Shown piece by piece: positions 18,595-26,926 of a stretch of DNA of 39,043 nucleotides. The stretch spans positions 1 to 39,043 of the forward strand of contig NZ_VOHE01000012.1 of the NCBI RefSeq assembly GCF_007859305.1, in the 5' to 3' direction. Within the stretch, counting starts at the first letter, position 1. Each line of letters begins with the position of its first letter. The position numbers and the translations under genes are program-made. Origin of the DNA: Luteimonas wenzhouensis (GTDB taxonomy: Bacteria; Pseudomonadota; Gammaproteobacteria; Xanthomonadales; Xanthomonadaceae). Under the pieces are notes generated by a model. That model was not told the DNA's origin. It searched no databases and saw only the letters and a program-made list of their open reading frames with translations.

Positions 18595-18670
18595 GGCGGC
18601 CGCGATGCGCGCGGAGTGCCGCGAACCGGCAGCCGTGCGGGCAAGGCGCCATCGGAGCGTGGTTGCGCGG

Positions 18671-18822
18671 GTCGCGGCTGACGCCGCTCCTGCAGGCCAC
18701 GATCCCTTGTAGGAGCGGCTTCAGCCGCGACCATCACCAATCAGCTGGCCGTAGAAGCGACTCCAGCCGCGACCATCGCCAGTCGGCGGTCCATGCGCAT
18801 GGCTTCAGCCCCGGCCGTCGCC
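18671..18822. repeat. REP-type repeat cluster with a 42-bp tandem period
   Basis: One inverted copy (GTCGCGGCTGACGCCGCTCC, from 18671) faces two direct copies beginning GTAGGAGCGGCTTCAGCC (18709) and GTAGAAGCGACTCCAGCC (18751), and a decayed one at 18793. Each direct unit is 42 bp: the REP core, then ATCACCAATCAGCTGGCC or ATCGCCAGTCGGCGGTCC. The core is the well-known GGAGCGGCTTCAGCCGCGA element of this bacterial family. The array lies between the HAD phosphatase gene and a convergent acetyltransferase gene. No protein gene is seen in this gap. Confidence 0.85.
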
Positions 18823-18836
18823 CCCCGCAACCGCCG

Positions 18837-19310
18837 TCAGGCGTCCCCCAGCCGCTTGATGAAGCGCAGGGTCCCGTCGCTGAAGCCGCAGGCCTTGTAG
18901 AAGGCGTGGGCGTCGGTACGCTGCGAGCCGCTGGCCAGTTCCAGCCGGGCCGCGCCGCCGGCCCGGGCGCGGCGCTCGGCCTCGCGCAGCAGCTGCCGGC
19001 CCAGGCCCTGGCCGCGCGCCGAGGAGGTCACCACCAGGGCGGTGATCCGGCAGGTGACGGTGTCCAGCGGCAGGTAGTACATGAAATCCAGGGCCACCAG
19101 GCCCGAGACCACGCCGTCCACCCGCGCCACCACCAGCGCCTGGCGGTCGTTCTCGAGGATGCTGCGGATGCGCCGGTCGGCGTCCGCCCGGTCGCAGGGG
19201 TAGCCCAGTTCGGACAGCAGGGCGGCCACGTCGTCGGCGTCGACCTCGCTGGCGCTGCGCAGGTCGGCGTCCGGCAACTCGCCCGGCGGGCCGAAGTGGG
19301 CCACGCTCAT
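18837..19310 (-). CDS. GNAT-family N-acetyltransferase
   Basis: The 157-residue protein shows the acetyl-CoA motif ALVVTSSARGQGLGRQLLREAE (motif A, R/Q-x-x-G-x-G) and the C-terminal HAFYKACGF element of GNAT enzymes. The acceptor substrate cannot be told. Its ATG at 19310 overlaps the stop of clp by ATGA, so it is the second gene of the clp transcript and translationally coupled to it. The length is normal for single-domain GNATs. Confidence 0.86.
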   Translation of the reverse strand: MSVAHFGPPGELPDADLRSASEVDADDVAALLSELGYPCDRADADRRIRSILENDRQALVVARVDGVVSGLVALDFMYYLPLDTVTCRITALVVTSSARGQGLGRQLLREAERRARAGGAARLELASGSQRTDAHAFYKACGFSDGTLRFIKRLGDA

Positions 19311-19996
19311 CGCGTGCCGTAGAGCACGATGGTCTTGCCCCGGGCGTGCAGCTTGCCGTCGGCCTGGAGCTTCTTCAGCACCCGGCCGGCCATTTCCCGC
19401 GAGCAGCCCACCAGCCGGGCCAGCTCCTGGCGCGAAACCCGCAGCTGGGTGCCCTCCGGATGGCTCATCGCCTCCGGCTCGCGGGTCAGGTCGTGCAGGG
19501 TCCGGGTGATCCGGTCGGTCACGTCCAGGAAGGCCAACCGGCCGGCCTTGCGGCTGGTGTCGAGCAGGCGCCGGGACAGCTGGGCCCCGATCGCGTACAC
19601 GATCGAGGTGGCGTCGTTGGCCAGGGTGCCCTCGAACAGCTGGTAGAGCCGCTCGTAGCTGATTTCGGCCAGTTCGCACGGGGTGCGGGTGCGCAGGATC
19701 ACCTCGCGCACGTCCGATTCGATGAACAGGCCCATTTCGCCGACGAATTCGCCGTTCCCGAAGTAGCCCAGGACCAGCTCCCGGCCGTCGTCCTCCTCGG
19801 TGATGATGCTCACCGAGCCGCTGATGACGTAGTAGAGCGTGCCGGCGGGGTCGCCCGGCCGGAACACCTCGGTGCGCGGCGGGTAGCGGCGGCGGTGGCA
19901 GTGGGCGAGGAAGCGTTCGATGGTCGCGGGGGACGGCGCCATCGGGTGGGTAGGGCGGCGGTAGCTGCTGATGAGGGCCACAGGGCTCGGATTCAT
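19307..19996 (-). CDS. clp: Crp-like global regulator Clp
   Basis: The 229-residue protein resembles Xanthomonas Clp throughout: [52 protein letters not shown] and [10 protein letters not shown] in the cyclic-nucleotide fold, then the helix-turn-helix [23 protein letters not shown]. In X. campestris, Clp controls exoenzymes and polysaccharide and is released from DNA by cyclic di-GMP; the same is inferred here. The ATG at 19996 gives the N-terminal length of known Clp (about 24 residues before TIERF), but no Shine-Dalgarno is seen; ATG 19942 is an alternative. It is divergent from speD. Confidence 0.92.
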   Translation of the reverse strand: MNPSPVALISSYRRPTHPMAPSPATIERFLAHCHRRRYPPRTEVFRPGDPAGTLYYVISGSVSIITEEDDGRELVLGYFGNGEFVGEMGLFIESDVREVILRTRTPCELAEISYERLYQLFEGTLANDATSIVYAIGAQLSRRLLDTSRKAGRLAFLDVTDRITRTLHDLTREPEAMSHPEGTQLRVSRQELARLVGCSREMAGRVLKKLQADGKLHARGKTIVLYGTR

Positions 19997-20126
19997 GCAG
20001 GGGGGAACGGGGGAAGCACGGAGATTAGGACGTCCCCGCCCCCGGGGCAAACTGTCTTGTCCCCCCCGCGACCGGGTTTGCCCCATAATTCCGCCCTTCG
20101 TCCGCCCGACCGGGGACCGTACCGAC

Positions 20127-20918
20127 GTGGTCAAGCCTCTGCCTCGCCTGAAGCTCCAGGGCTTCAACAACCTCACCAAGTCGCTGTCGTTCAACATCTA
20201 CGACGTGTGCTATGCGTCGTCGGAGGACGAGCGACGACGCTACATCGAGTACATCGACGAGGAGTACAACGCGGACCGGCTCACCCAGATCCTGACCGAC
20301 GTGGCCGAGATCATCGGCGCCAACATCCTCAACATCGCGCGCCAGGACTACGATCCGCAGGGCGCCTCGGTGACCATCCTCATCTCCGAGGAGCCGGTGA
20401 TCGACAAGCGCGACGCCAAGGGCGTGATTTCCGACGCGGTGGTCGCGCACCTGGACAAGTCGCACATCACGGTGCACACGTACCCGGAAACCCATCCGGA
20501 CAACGGCATCGCGACCTTCCGCGCCGACATCGACGTGGCCACCTGCGGCGTGATCTCGCCGCTGAAGGCCCTGAACTACCTGATCGAGAGCCTCGAGTCC
20601 GACATCGTGGTGATGGACTACCGCGTGCGCGGCTTCACCCGCGACATCAAGGGCAAGAAGCACTTCATCGACCACAAGATCAACTCGATCCAGGATTTCC
20701 TGCACAAGAACATCAAGGCCAGGTACGAAATGCTGGACGTGAACGTCTACCAGGAGAACATCTTCCACACGAAGATGCACCTGAAGGATTTCGACCTGGA
20801 CCAGTACCTGTTCGAGGAGAAGGCCCGCAACCTCTCCTTCAAAGAGCGGATGAAGATCGAGGCGCGGCTCAAGCGCGAGATCGAGGAGCTCTACCACGGC
20901 CGCAACCTGGTCGACTGA
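20127..20918 (+). CDS. speD: S-adenosylmethionine decarboxylase proenzyme
   Basis: SpeD makes decarboxylated AdoMet for spermidine synthesis. Counting from the GTG at 20127, Ser112 in [12 protein letters not shown] is the self-cleavage site that becomes the pyruvoyl group, and Cys140 in [12 protein letters not shown] is the catalytic proton donor. Both numbers equal those of E. coli SpeD. The 263-residue length is normal for class 1 SpeD. A CATAAT box at 20083-20088 is a likely -10 for it. Clp is transcribed away from the same intergenic region. Confidence 0.95.
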   Translation: MVKPLPRLKLQGFNNLTKSLSFNIYDVCYASSEDERRRYIEYIDEEYNADRLTQILTDVAEIIGANILNIARQDYDPQGASVTILISEEPVIDKRDAKGVISDAVVAHLDKSHITVHTYPETHPDNGIATFRADIDVATCGVISPLKALNYLIESLESDIVVMDYRVRGFTRDIKGKKHFIDHKINSIQDFLHKNIKARYEMLDVNVYQENIFHTKMHLKDFDLDQYLFEEKARNLSFKERMKIEARLKREIEELYHGRNLVD

Positions 20919-21047
20919 CCGGCGTGCCGGCGGCGCTCGCCCCGCGGCCGCGCCCCGGTCGGGCCCGCGGTGACGGCGCCCGGTCGCACCCGCGGCGGCC
21001 CCGGGCGGCCGTGGTGGCCTGCGCCTTCGGGTTCTTCGCGCGCCGGG

Positions 21048-21740
21048 CTAGAGCCGGTAGGCCACGGTCTTCATGAATTTCGAGGCCGCCGCCATCAGGC
21101 CCGGGATCGGCGGCGGCAGCACCCGGGCGCCGGCCTGTTCGGCGTTGTCGGCGTGGCGGGCCTCGTCGATCTTCATCTGCCGCAGGATCTCGCGGCTGCG
21201 CTGGTCGCCCTCGGGCAGCGATTCGAGGTGCTCGTCGAGGTGGGCCTCGACCTGGCGTTCGGTCTCGACCACGAAGCCGAGGTTCCAGCCGTCGCCGCGC
21301 AGGCCGGCCAGCACGCCCAGGGCGTAGCTCCCGCCGTACCACAGCGGGTTGAACACGCTGGGACGGCTGTCGAGCTCGCGCAGGCGCTCGGCGCACCAGG
21401 CCAGGTGGTCGGTCTCCTCCTGCGCCGCCTCGAGCAGGTGCTCGCGGGTGGATTGTTCGCGCGCCACCGCCGCCTGGCCGTAGTACAGGCCCTGGGCGCA
21501 GACCTCGCCGACGTGGTTGATCCGCATCAGCCCGGCGGCGTGCCGGCGCTGGGCCGGATCGAGTTCGGCCCGGGGCAGGTCCCCGGCCGGGTTGGGGCGG
21601 CTGGCGAGCGGCTGGCCGAACACGGTGTCCAGGGCGCGCTGGGCCTCGACCAGCAGCCGGTCGACCGGGTCGAGCCGGCGCTGGCTGCGCCGGGCCGGGG
21701 CGGGAAGGGGGACAGGCAGGCGGGATGCGGGACTGGACAT
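21048..21740 (-). CDS. coq7: 2-polyprenyl-3-methyl-6-methoxy-1,4-benzoquinone monooxygenase
   Basis: Coq7 performs the last hydroxylation of ubiquinone synthesis with a di-iron centre. The 230-residue protein carries the two ExxH motifs EETDHLAW and [10 protein letters not shown], plus [16 protein letters not shown] and [19 protein letters not shown], which hold the other carboxylate ligands. About 60 N-terminal residues rich in Pro and Arg precede the core, as in proteobacterial Coq7. A 14-base G/C tract lies 12 bases upstream of the ATG (21740). It is a peripheral membrane protein. Confidence 0.93.
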   Translation of the reverse strand: MSSPASRLPVPLPAPARRSQRRLDPVDRLLVEAQRALDTVFGQPLASRPNPAGDLPRAELDPAQRRHAAGLMRINHVGEVCAQGLYYGQAAVAREQSTREHLLEAAQEETDHLAWCAERLRELDSRPSVFNPLWYGGSYALGVLAGLRGDGWNLGFVVETERQVEAHLDEHLESLPEGDQRSREILRQMKIDEARHADNAEQAGARVLPPPIPGLMAAASKFMKTVAYRL

Positions 21741-21752
21741 CGGGGCAGGGTC

Positions 21753-21766
21753 GGGGGGGGGGGGGG
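21753..21766. repeat. Homopolymer of 14 G (C on the coq7 strand)
   Basis: An uninterrupted run of 14 G on the plus strand ends 12 bases short of the coq7 start codon, in the 5' untranslated or promoter region of that gene. It replaces the place where a Shine-Dalgarno would be expected or lies just above it. Such tracts change length easily by slippage. Confidence 0.9.
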
Positions 21767-21819
21767 AGGTATCATGGTGGCGCGCCGGCCCCGTCGGCGC
21801 CAGCGCCCCGCCGGGCGGC

Positions 21820-21848
21820 TTGCGCAGGCCCGGGCGGCGGGCTAGAAT
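21820..21848 (+). promoter_or_regulatory. Promoter of rplM-rpsI
   Basis: TTGCGC (21820-21825), a 17-base spacer and TAGAAT (21843-21848) form the best-formed sigma-70 promoter in the window. The start of transcription would be near 21855, leaving a leader of about 105 bases before rplM. In other bacteria this operon is controlled by L13 binding its own leader; such a site is not recognisable by eye here. Confidence 0.65.
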
Positions 21849-21959
21849 TCCGCTTCTTTGTTCGCAATCCACAACGCGTGGCGAAGTTCCGGGCGCCCTC
21901 CTCTCGCGAGCGGCCCCCGCAACCAGCCCGACCAGGCACCGCCCGCCCGGAGTCACCTG

Positions 21960-22388
21960 ATGAAGACCTTCACCGCAAAGTCCGAGACCGTCCAGCGCGA
22001 CTGGTACGTCGTGGACGCCACCGGCAAGACGCTGGGCCGCCTGAGTTCCGAGCTCGCGCGCCGCCTGCGCGGCAAGCACAAGCCCGTCTATACCCCCCAC
22101 GTGGACACCGGCGACTACATCGTCGTGGTCAACGCCGAGAAGATCGCGGTCACGGGCAAGAAGCTGTCGGACAAGCTCTACCACCGTTTCACCGGCCACA
22201 TCGGCAACCTCAAGACCGAGACCCTGGCCCAGGCGCTGGAGCGCCATCCCGAGCGCGTGATCGAAACCGCGGTCAAGGGCATGCTGCCGAAGAACCCGCT
22301 CGGCCGCGCCATGTACCGCAAGCTCAAGGTGTACCGCGGCCCCGAGCACCCGCACGCCGCCCAGCAGCCCCAGCCCCTGGATATCTAA
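21960..22388 (+). CDS. rplM: 50S ribosomal protein L13
   Basis: The 142-residue protein equals E. coli L13 in length. It shows [18 protein letters not shown] at the N-terminus and the family signature [21 protein letters not shown] near the C-terminus. The ATG at 21960 has CGGAG nine bases upstream. It is the first gene of the conserved rplM-rpsI operon, with a two-base gap to rpsI. Confidence 0.98.
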   Translation: MKTFTAKSETVQRDWYVVDATGKTLGRLSSELARRLRGKHKPVYTPHVDTGDYIVVVNAEKIAVTGKKLSDKLYHRFTGHIGNLKTETLAQALERHPERVIETAVKGMLPKNPLGRAMYRKLKVYRGPEHPHAAQQPQPLDI

Positions 22389-22390
22389 CG

Positions 22391-22783
22391 ATGGCTATCA
22401 CCCAGAACTACGGCACCGGCCGTCGCAAGTCCTCCACCGCCCGCGTGTTCCTGCGCAAGGGCAGCGGCAACATCACGGTCAACGGCCGTCCGCTCGACGA
22501 GTTCTTCGGCCGCGAGACCGCGCGCATGATCGTGCGCCAGCCGCTGGAACTGACCAACAACACCGAGAACTTCGACATCGTCGCGACCGCCATCGGCGGC
22601 GGCACCACCGGCCAGGCCGGCGCCATCCGCCTGGGCATCGCCCGCGCGCTGGTCGAGTACGACGAGTCGCTCAAGGCCGAGCTGCGCCGCGCCGGGTTCA
22701 TGACCCGCGACGCGCGCGAGGTCGAGCGCAAGAAGGTCGGCCTGCACAAGGCCCGCCGCGCCACCCAGTTCTCGAAGCGTTAA
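22391..22783 (+). CDS. rpsI: 30S ribosomal protein S9
   Basis: The 130-residue protein has the S9 pattern: [37 protein letters not shown] and a C-terminal [11 protein letters not shown] tail that reaches the ribosomal P site. Length matches E. coli S9. It starts two bases after the rplM stop. Confidence 0.98.
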   Translation: MAITQNYGTGRRKSSTARVFLRKGSGNITVNGRPLDEFFGRETARMIVRQPLELTNNTENFDIVATAIGGGTTGQAGAIRLGIARALVEYDESLKAELRRAGFMTRDAREVERKKVGLHKARRATQFSKR

Positions 22784-22793
22784 TGCGGTACCC

Positions 22794-22816
22794 GCGCCAT
22801 CGCCCCGCGATGGCGC
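22794..22816. repeat. Perfect palindrome between rpsI and tRNA-Gln
   Basis: GCGCCATCGC (22794-22803), loop CCC, GCGATGGCGC (22807-22816): a perfect 10-bp stem that ends exactly where the tRNA promoter box TACAAT begins. It may end the rpsI transcript, though it has no T-run, or be an operator in the -35/spacer region of the tRNA promoter. Confidence 0.6.
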
Positions 22817-22822
22817 TACAAT
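22817..22822 (+). promoter_or_regulatory. -10 element of tRNA-Gln
   Basis: TACAAT, placed ten bases before the mature tRNA 5' end, so transcription should start near 22829. The -35 position (22794-22799) lies within the left arm of the preceding palindrome and matches consensus poorly. Confidence 0.55.
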
Positions 22823-22831
22823 CGGTCCCAT

Positions 22832-22906
22832 AGCCCCGTCGCCAAGTGGTAAGGCACCTGACTCTGACTCAGGCATTCGGTGGTTCGAATCCATCCGGGG
22901 CTGCCA
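22832..22906 (+). tRNA. tRNA-Gln (anticodon CTG)
   Basis: The cloverleaf is complete: acceptor AGCCCCG with CGGGGCT, D arm GCC-AAGTGGTAA-GGC, anticodon stem CCTGA/TCAGG with loop CTCTGAC (anticodon CTG, reading CAG), T arm GGTGG-TTCGAAT-CCATC with one G-U pair, discriminator G and an encoded CCA. Length 75 and the sequence GCCAAG in the D arm match E. coli tRNA-Gln. Confidence 0.96.
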
Positions 22907-22942
22907 CCTCCAGGCCGGGCCGAGAGGCCCGGGCCCGCGAAG

Positions 22943-22967
22943 AAGCCCGCCGCGAGGCGGGCTTTTT
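22943..22967 (+). terminator. Rho-independent terminator after tRNA-Gln
   Basis: AGCCCGCC (22944-22951), loop GCGA, GGCGGGCT (22956-22963), followed by a TTTTT run. This is the clearest intrinsic terminator in the window. Confidence 0.88.
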
Positions 22968-23015
22968 CGTGGCTGCCCGCCGGGCCCGCCGCGGCGGGCG
23001 GTCCGGGCCGCACGC

Positions 23016-23021
23016 TAGAAT
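23016..23021 (+). promoter_or_regulatory. -10 element of the dioxygenase gene
   Basis: TAGAAT ends six bases before the ATG at 23028. The transcript would start at or next to the start codon, so the mRNA is predicted to be leaderless. Confidence 0.5.
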
Positions 23022-23027
23022 CCGCCA

Positions 23028-23771
23028 ATGACGGTCCTGCTTTCCCCGCCCCTGACCGATGCCGCCGGCCTGTGCACCCAGGTGCGCGTCCACGGCTTCG
23101 CCGTGCTGCCGGCGCAGGCGCTGGCGCAGGCCGCGCAGGTCCCGCTGCACGAACTGGCCGCGCTGGAGGCGGGGTGGGACGACCTCCCGCCCGACGGCTA
23201 CCTGCGCGACGGCGGCCGCTACCGCCGCCGCCGCCATTCCTGCTTTGTGGTCGAGGCCGGCCAGGTGCGCCAGGCGCCGCATCGCGCGCACTGGCAGCCG
23301 GTCGAGTACAACGCCCTGCACGGGGGCATGTGGCGCATGTTCGAGCCGGTCGCCCCGGCCACCGTGGCCTCGCCGGCGTGGCCGGCCCTGTTGCGCGCCC
23401 TGGCCGGCTGGTGCTCGGCGCTCGCGGGCGAACGGCCCTGGTACGTGGAGGCCCACCAGTTCCGGATCGACACCGGCGATGGCATCGGCCGGCCCACCCC
23501 CGAGGGCGCGCACCGCGACGGGGTGGATTTCGTGGCCGTGATCCTGGTCGGCCGCCATGGCATCAAGGGCGGCGAAACCCGGGTGTTCGACGCCAACGGC
23601 CCCGCCGGCCAGCGCTTCACCCTGCTGCAACCCTGGTCGCTGCTGTTCCTGGACGACGCGCGCGTGATCCACGAGTCCACCCCGATCCAGCCGTTGGCCG
23701 AGGACGGCTACGGCTACCGCGACACGCTGGTGCTCACCTTCCGCGCCGGGGGGTTCCAGGGCGACGACTGA
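23028..23771 (+). CDS. 2OG-Fe(II) dioxygenase family protein (isoleucine-dioxygenase-like)
   Basis: The 247-residue protein fits the 2OG-Fe_Oxy_2 family (PF10014), whose characterised members hydroxylate free amino acids such as isoleucine. The iron ligands are visible as HRDGVDF (HxD, near residues 163-165) and the distal His in VIHESTPI near residue 215. GGETRVFD and YRDTLVLTF are also typical. The natural substrate is not known. It stands alone between tRNA-Gln and the tyrosine-catabolism pair. Confidence 0.82.
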   Translation: MTVLLSPPLTDAAGLCTQVRVHGFAVLPAQALAQAAQVPLHELAALEAGWDDLPPDGYLRDGGRYRRRRHSCFVVEAGQVRQAPHRAHWQPVEYNALHGGMWRMFEPVAPATVASPAWPALLRALAGWCSALAGERPWYVEAHQFRIDTGDGIGRPTPEGAHRDGVDFVAVILVGRHGIKGGETRVFDANGPAGQRFTLLQPWSLLFLDDARVIHESTPIQPLAEDGYGYRDTLVLTFRAGGFQGDD

Positions 23772-23852
23772 GCACTGGCACCGGCCGGCCCGCCCCCTGG
23801 ATCGGTACAATTGCAACCATCGCGCGACGCCGCGCCTGCACATGGAGCCCCG

Positions 23853-24839
23853 ATGAAGCTTGGATCACTGAAGGAAGGCGGCCGCGACGGCACCCTGGTC
23901 GTGGTCTCCCGCGACCTGTCCCGCGCGGTCCGCGCCACCGGCATCGCGCCGACCCTGCAGCGCGCGCTGGAGGACTGGAGCAACGTCGCCCCACGGCTCA
24001 ACGCCCTGGCCCAGTCGCTGGAGGAGGGCGATGCCGACGGCGTGTTCGACCTCGACGTGCAGGTCCTGGCCGCGCCGCTGCCGCGCGCCTACGAGTTCCT
24101 CGACGGCAGCGCCTACCTGCCGCACGTCGAGCGCGTGCGCCGCGCCCGTGGCGCGCAGGTGCCGGAGAGCTTCTACACCGACCCGCTGATGTACCAGGCC
24201 ACCAGCGCCGGCTTCCTCGGCCCGCGCGACCCGGTGCGGGTCACCAGCGAGGACTACGGCATCGACCTGGAAGCCGAGATCGTGGTGGTGACCGACGACG
24301 TGCCAATGGCGGTGTCGCCGGAGCAGGCCGCCGGCCACATCCAGCTGATCGGCCTGGTCAACGACGTCTCCCTGCGCAACCTGATCCCGGGCGAGCTGGC
24401 CAAGGGCTTCGGCTTCCTGCAGTCCAAGCCGCGGTCGGCGCTGGGCCCGGTGTTCGTCACCCCCGACGAGCTGGGCGAGGCCTGGCGGGACAACAAGGTG
24501 CACCTGCCGCTGGTCACCCACATCAATGACGAATGGTTCGGCGCCCCGGAGGCGGGCGTGGACATGCAGTTCGACTTCGCCCGGCTGGTGGCCCACGCCG
24601 CCCGCACCCGCCCGCTTTCGGCCGGGACCCTGGTCGGTTCGGGTACCATCGCCAACCAGGACACCGCCACCGGCGCCTCCTGCCTGGCCGAGCGCCGGAC
24701 CGTGGAAGCGCTGGAGCGGGGCGAGCCGGTCACCCCGTTCCTGTCATTCGGCGACCGGGTCCGGATCGAGATGTTCGATCGCGACGGCCGCAGCATCTTC
24801 GGCGCGATCGAACAGCGCATCGAACGCCAGCCCGCCTGA
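23853..24839 (+). CDS. fahA: Fumarylacetoacetate hydrolase
   Basis: The 328-residue protein has the FAH C-terminal fold: DYGIDLEAEIVVVTDDVP (metal-binding Glu and Asp), LIGLVNDVSLRNLIPGELAKGFGFLQSKP, GTLVGSGTIANQD and a final GDRVRIEMFDRDGRSIFG. It should cleave fumarylacetoacetate to fumarate and acetoacetate, the last step of tyrosine catabolism. The neighbouring isomerase supports this over the broader acylpyruvase activities of the family. The ATG at 23853 has GGAG seven bases upstream. Confidence 0.9.
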   Translation: MKLGSLKEGGRDGTLVVVSRDLSRAVRATGIAPTLQRALEDWSNVAPRLNALAQSLEEGDADGVFDLDVQVLAAPLPRAYEFLDGSAYLPHVERVRRARGAQVPESFYTDPLMYQATSAGFLGPRDPVRVTSEDYGIDLEAEIVVVTDDVPMAVSPEQAAGHIQLIGLVNDVSLRNLIPGELAKGFGFLQSKPRSALGPVFVTPDELGEAWRDNKVHLPLVTHINDEWFGAPEAGVDMQFDFARLVAHAARTRPLSAGTLVGSGTIANQDTATGASCLAERRTVEALERGEPVTPFLSFGDRVRIEMFDRDGRSIFGAIEQRIERQPA

Positions 24840-25040
24840 CGCGCTGGCCGGCCGGCGCGATGGAGGGCGTTCCTTCGCCTGGGGTCCCGGGCCGGAGCGC
24901 CGGGAGGGGCGCGCCGGCCGGAGGACAGGGATGGGAGCAGCAGGCGGCGGCAGGCAGGACCGGAAGGTGCCGGTCGCGTGCGCGCCGGGCGATGCGCAGG
25001 CGCCCGCGCAGGGCGGGGAGACTGGCCAGGGGGAGCCGGA

Positions 25041-25706
25041 GTGAACGAAGAATTGCGGCTGTACTCGTACTGGCGATCGAGCGCGGCCTACCGCGTGCGC
25101 ATCGGCCTCAACCTCAAGGGCCTGGCCTACGAGACGGTGCCGGTGCACCTGCTGCGCGACGGTGGCGAGCAACTCGCCCCCGGCTTCGCCGCCACCAACC
25201 CGCAGAAGCTGGTGCCGGTGCTGCAGCACGGCCAGCGCCTGTTCCGCCAGTCGCTGGCGATCCTTGAGTACATCGACGAGGTCTGGCCCGATCCGCCGCT
25301 GCTGCCGATCACCGCGCGCGAGCGCCAGCGGGTGCGCTCGCTGGCGCAGCTGGTCGCCGCCGACATCCACCCGCTCAACAACCTGCGGGTGATGCGCTTC
25401 CTCGAGCAGGAATGGAACGTGCCGCAGCCCGAGCGTGACGTGTGGATCCGGCACTGGATCGGCGAGGGCTTCAATGCCCTGGAGGCGCTGCTGCGCGACC
25501 ACCCGGCCACCGGCACCTTCTGCGACGGGCACGTGCCCACGATCGCCGACTGCTGCCTGGTGCCGCAGGCCTACAACGCGCGCCGGTTCGGAATGGACCT
25601 TTCGCGCTGGCCCACGATCGCGTCGATCGAACGGGCCTGCCTGGAACTGCCCGCGTTCCGCGACGCCGCGCCCGACCGCCAGCCGGACGCGCCGCCATCG
25701 AACTGA
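25041..25706 (+). CDS. maiA: Maleylacetoacetate isomerase (zeta-class GST)
   Basis: The 221-residue protein has a thioredoxin-fold N-terminal half with the zeta-class element YSYWRSSAAYRVRIGLNLKG (residues 8-27) and NPQKLVPVLQHG, then a helical GST domain with ADIHPLNNLRV. In the canonical SSCxW motif the Cys is Ala here, a common change in bacterial enzymes; the Ser pair is retained. It isomerises maleylacetoacetate with glutathione, just before the hydrolase encoded upstream. The start is GTG at 25041, behind GGGGGAG. The 201-base gap to fahA holds no recognisable gene. Confidence 0.9.
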   Translation: MNEELRLYSYWRSSAAYRVRIGLNLKGLAYETVPVHLLRDGGEQLAPGFAATNPQKLVPVLQHGQRLFRQSLAILEYIDEVWPDPPLLPITARERQRVRSLAQLVAADIHPLNNLRVMRFLEQEWNVPQPERDVWIRHWIGEGFNALEALLRDHPATGTFCDGHVPTIADCCLVPQAYNARRFGMDLSRWPTIASIERACLELPAFRDAAPDRQPDAPPSN

Positions 25707-25725
25707 GCCTCGCGCGCAGCGCCCG

Positions 25726-26835
25726 TCAGTGCGAGGGGCCGAACACGTCCGCGTAGGGATCGTGTTCGCCCTGGGCGCCTTCGGACAGGCGGAACTTCAG
25801 GTCCAGCCCCTCGCGCGAGTCGGCCGCGCGCAGCGCGGTCTCGCGATCGATCCGGCCTTCCTTGTACAGCCGGTACAGGCACTGGTCGAAGCTCTCGATG
25901 CCTTCCTCCAGCGACTCCTCCATCGCCTGCTTGATCTCGTGCACCTGGCCGCGGCGCAGCAGGTCGCGAATCATCGGCGTGTTGATCAGCACCTCGGTGG
26001 CCGGCAGGCGGCGGCCGTCCACGCCCACCACCAGGCGCTGCGAGACCACTGCGCGCAGGTTGAGCGCGAGGTTCATCAGCACGTTCTTGTGCGCGGCCTC
26101 GGGGAAGAAGTTGAGGATGCGCTCGATGGTCTGGTCGGCGTTGTTCGAGTGCAGGGTGGCCAGGCACAGGTGGCCGGTCTCGGCGAAGGCGATCGCGGCT
26201 TCCATCGTGGTCGCGTCGAGGATCTCGCCGATCAGGATGACGTCCGGCGCCTCGCGCATGGCGTTCTTGAGCGCGTTGTGGAAGGCGTGGGTGTCGAGCC
26301 CGACCTCGCGCTGGTTGACGATCGACTTCTTGTGCTTGTGCAGGTATTCGATCGGATCCTCGATGGTGAGGATGTGGCCGGAGGTGGTGCTGTTGCGGTA
26401 GTCGATCATCGAGGCCAGCGAGGTCGACTTGCCCGAGCCGGTGGAGCCGACGATCAGCACCAGCCCGCGCGGGGCCATGATGATGTCCTTGAGCACCTGC
26501 GGCAGCTGCAGTTCCTCGATGGTGGGGATGGTGCTGCGGATCGCGCGGATCACCATGCCCACTTCGCCGCGCTGCTTGAACACGTTGACGCGGAAACGGC
26601 CGGAGTCGGGCATGGAGATCGCCATGTTCAGTTCGAGGTCGCGCTCGAACTGCGGCACCTGGCCCTCGTCCATCAGCGAATACGCGATCTTCTTCACCAT
26701 GCCGGGCGGAAGACCGGTGTTGCCCAGGGGATAGAGCTTGCCCTCGACCTTGATGTAGACCGGTGCGCCGGTGGTCAGGAACATGTCCGACGCGTTCTTT
26801 TCCGTCATCAGCTTCAGGAAATAGCCGATGTCCAT
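25726..26835 (-). CDS. pilU: PilT/PilU-family type IV pilus ATPase
   Basis: The 369-residue protein is a secretion ATPase of the retraction type. Walker A is GSTGSGKST, the Asp box is ILTIEDPIEYLHKH, the His box is CLATLHSNN, and DFDQ-like and AAxS elements close the core. It powers or assists pilus retraction for twitching, at the inner-membrane base of the pilus. The Walker B region reads ILIGEILDATTME where PilT and PilU usually have GE(I/V)R plus further charged residues; the Glu is kept, the Arg is lost. No pilT lies beside it. Naming it pilU rather than pilT rests on overall resemblance. Confidence 0.85.
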   Translation of the reverse strand: MDIGYFLKLMTEKNASDMFLTTGAPVYIKVEGKLYPLGNTGLPPGMVKKIAYSLMDEGQVPQFERDLELNMAISMPDSGRFRVNVFKQRGEVGMVIRAIRSTIPTIEELQLPQVLKDIIMAPRGLVLIVGSTGSGKSTSLASMIDYRNSTTSGHILTIEDPIEYLHKHKKSIVNQREVGLDTHAFHNALKNAMREAPDVILIGEILDATTMEAAIAFAETGHLCLATLHSNNADQTIERILNFFPEAAHKNVLMNLALNLRAVVSQRLVVGVDGRRLPATEVLINTPMIRDLLRRGQVHEIKQAMEESLEEGIESFDQCLYRLYKEGRIDRETALRAADSREGLDLKFRLSEGAQGEHDPYADVFGPSH

Positions 26836-26926
26836 GTACCAATCCCCAATGAGCCGCCCGGACCGTTGCGCATCCGGCGTAGGCTGCCGACAATGGCCGA
26901 GCACCGGTAAATGCCACGGCCCCCCT

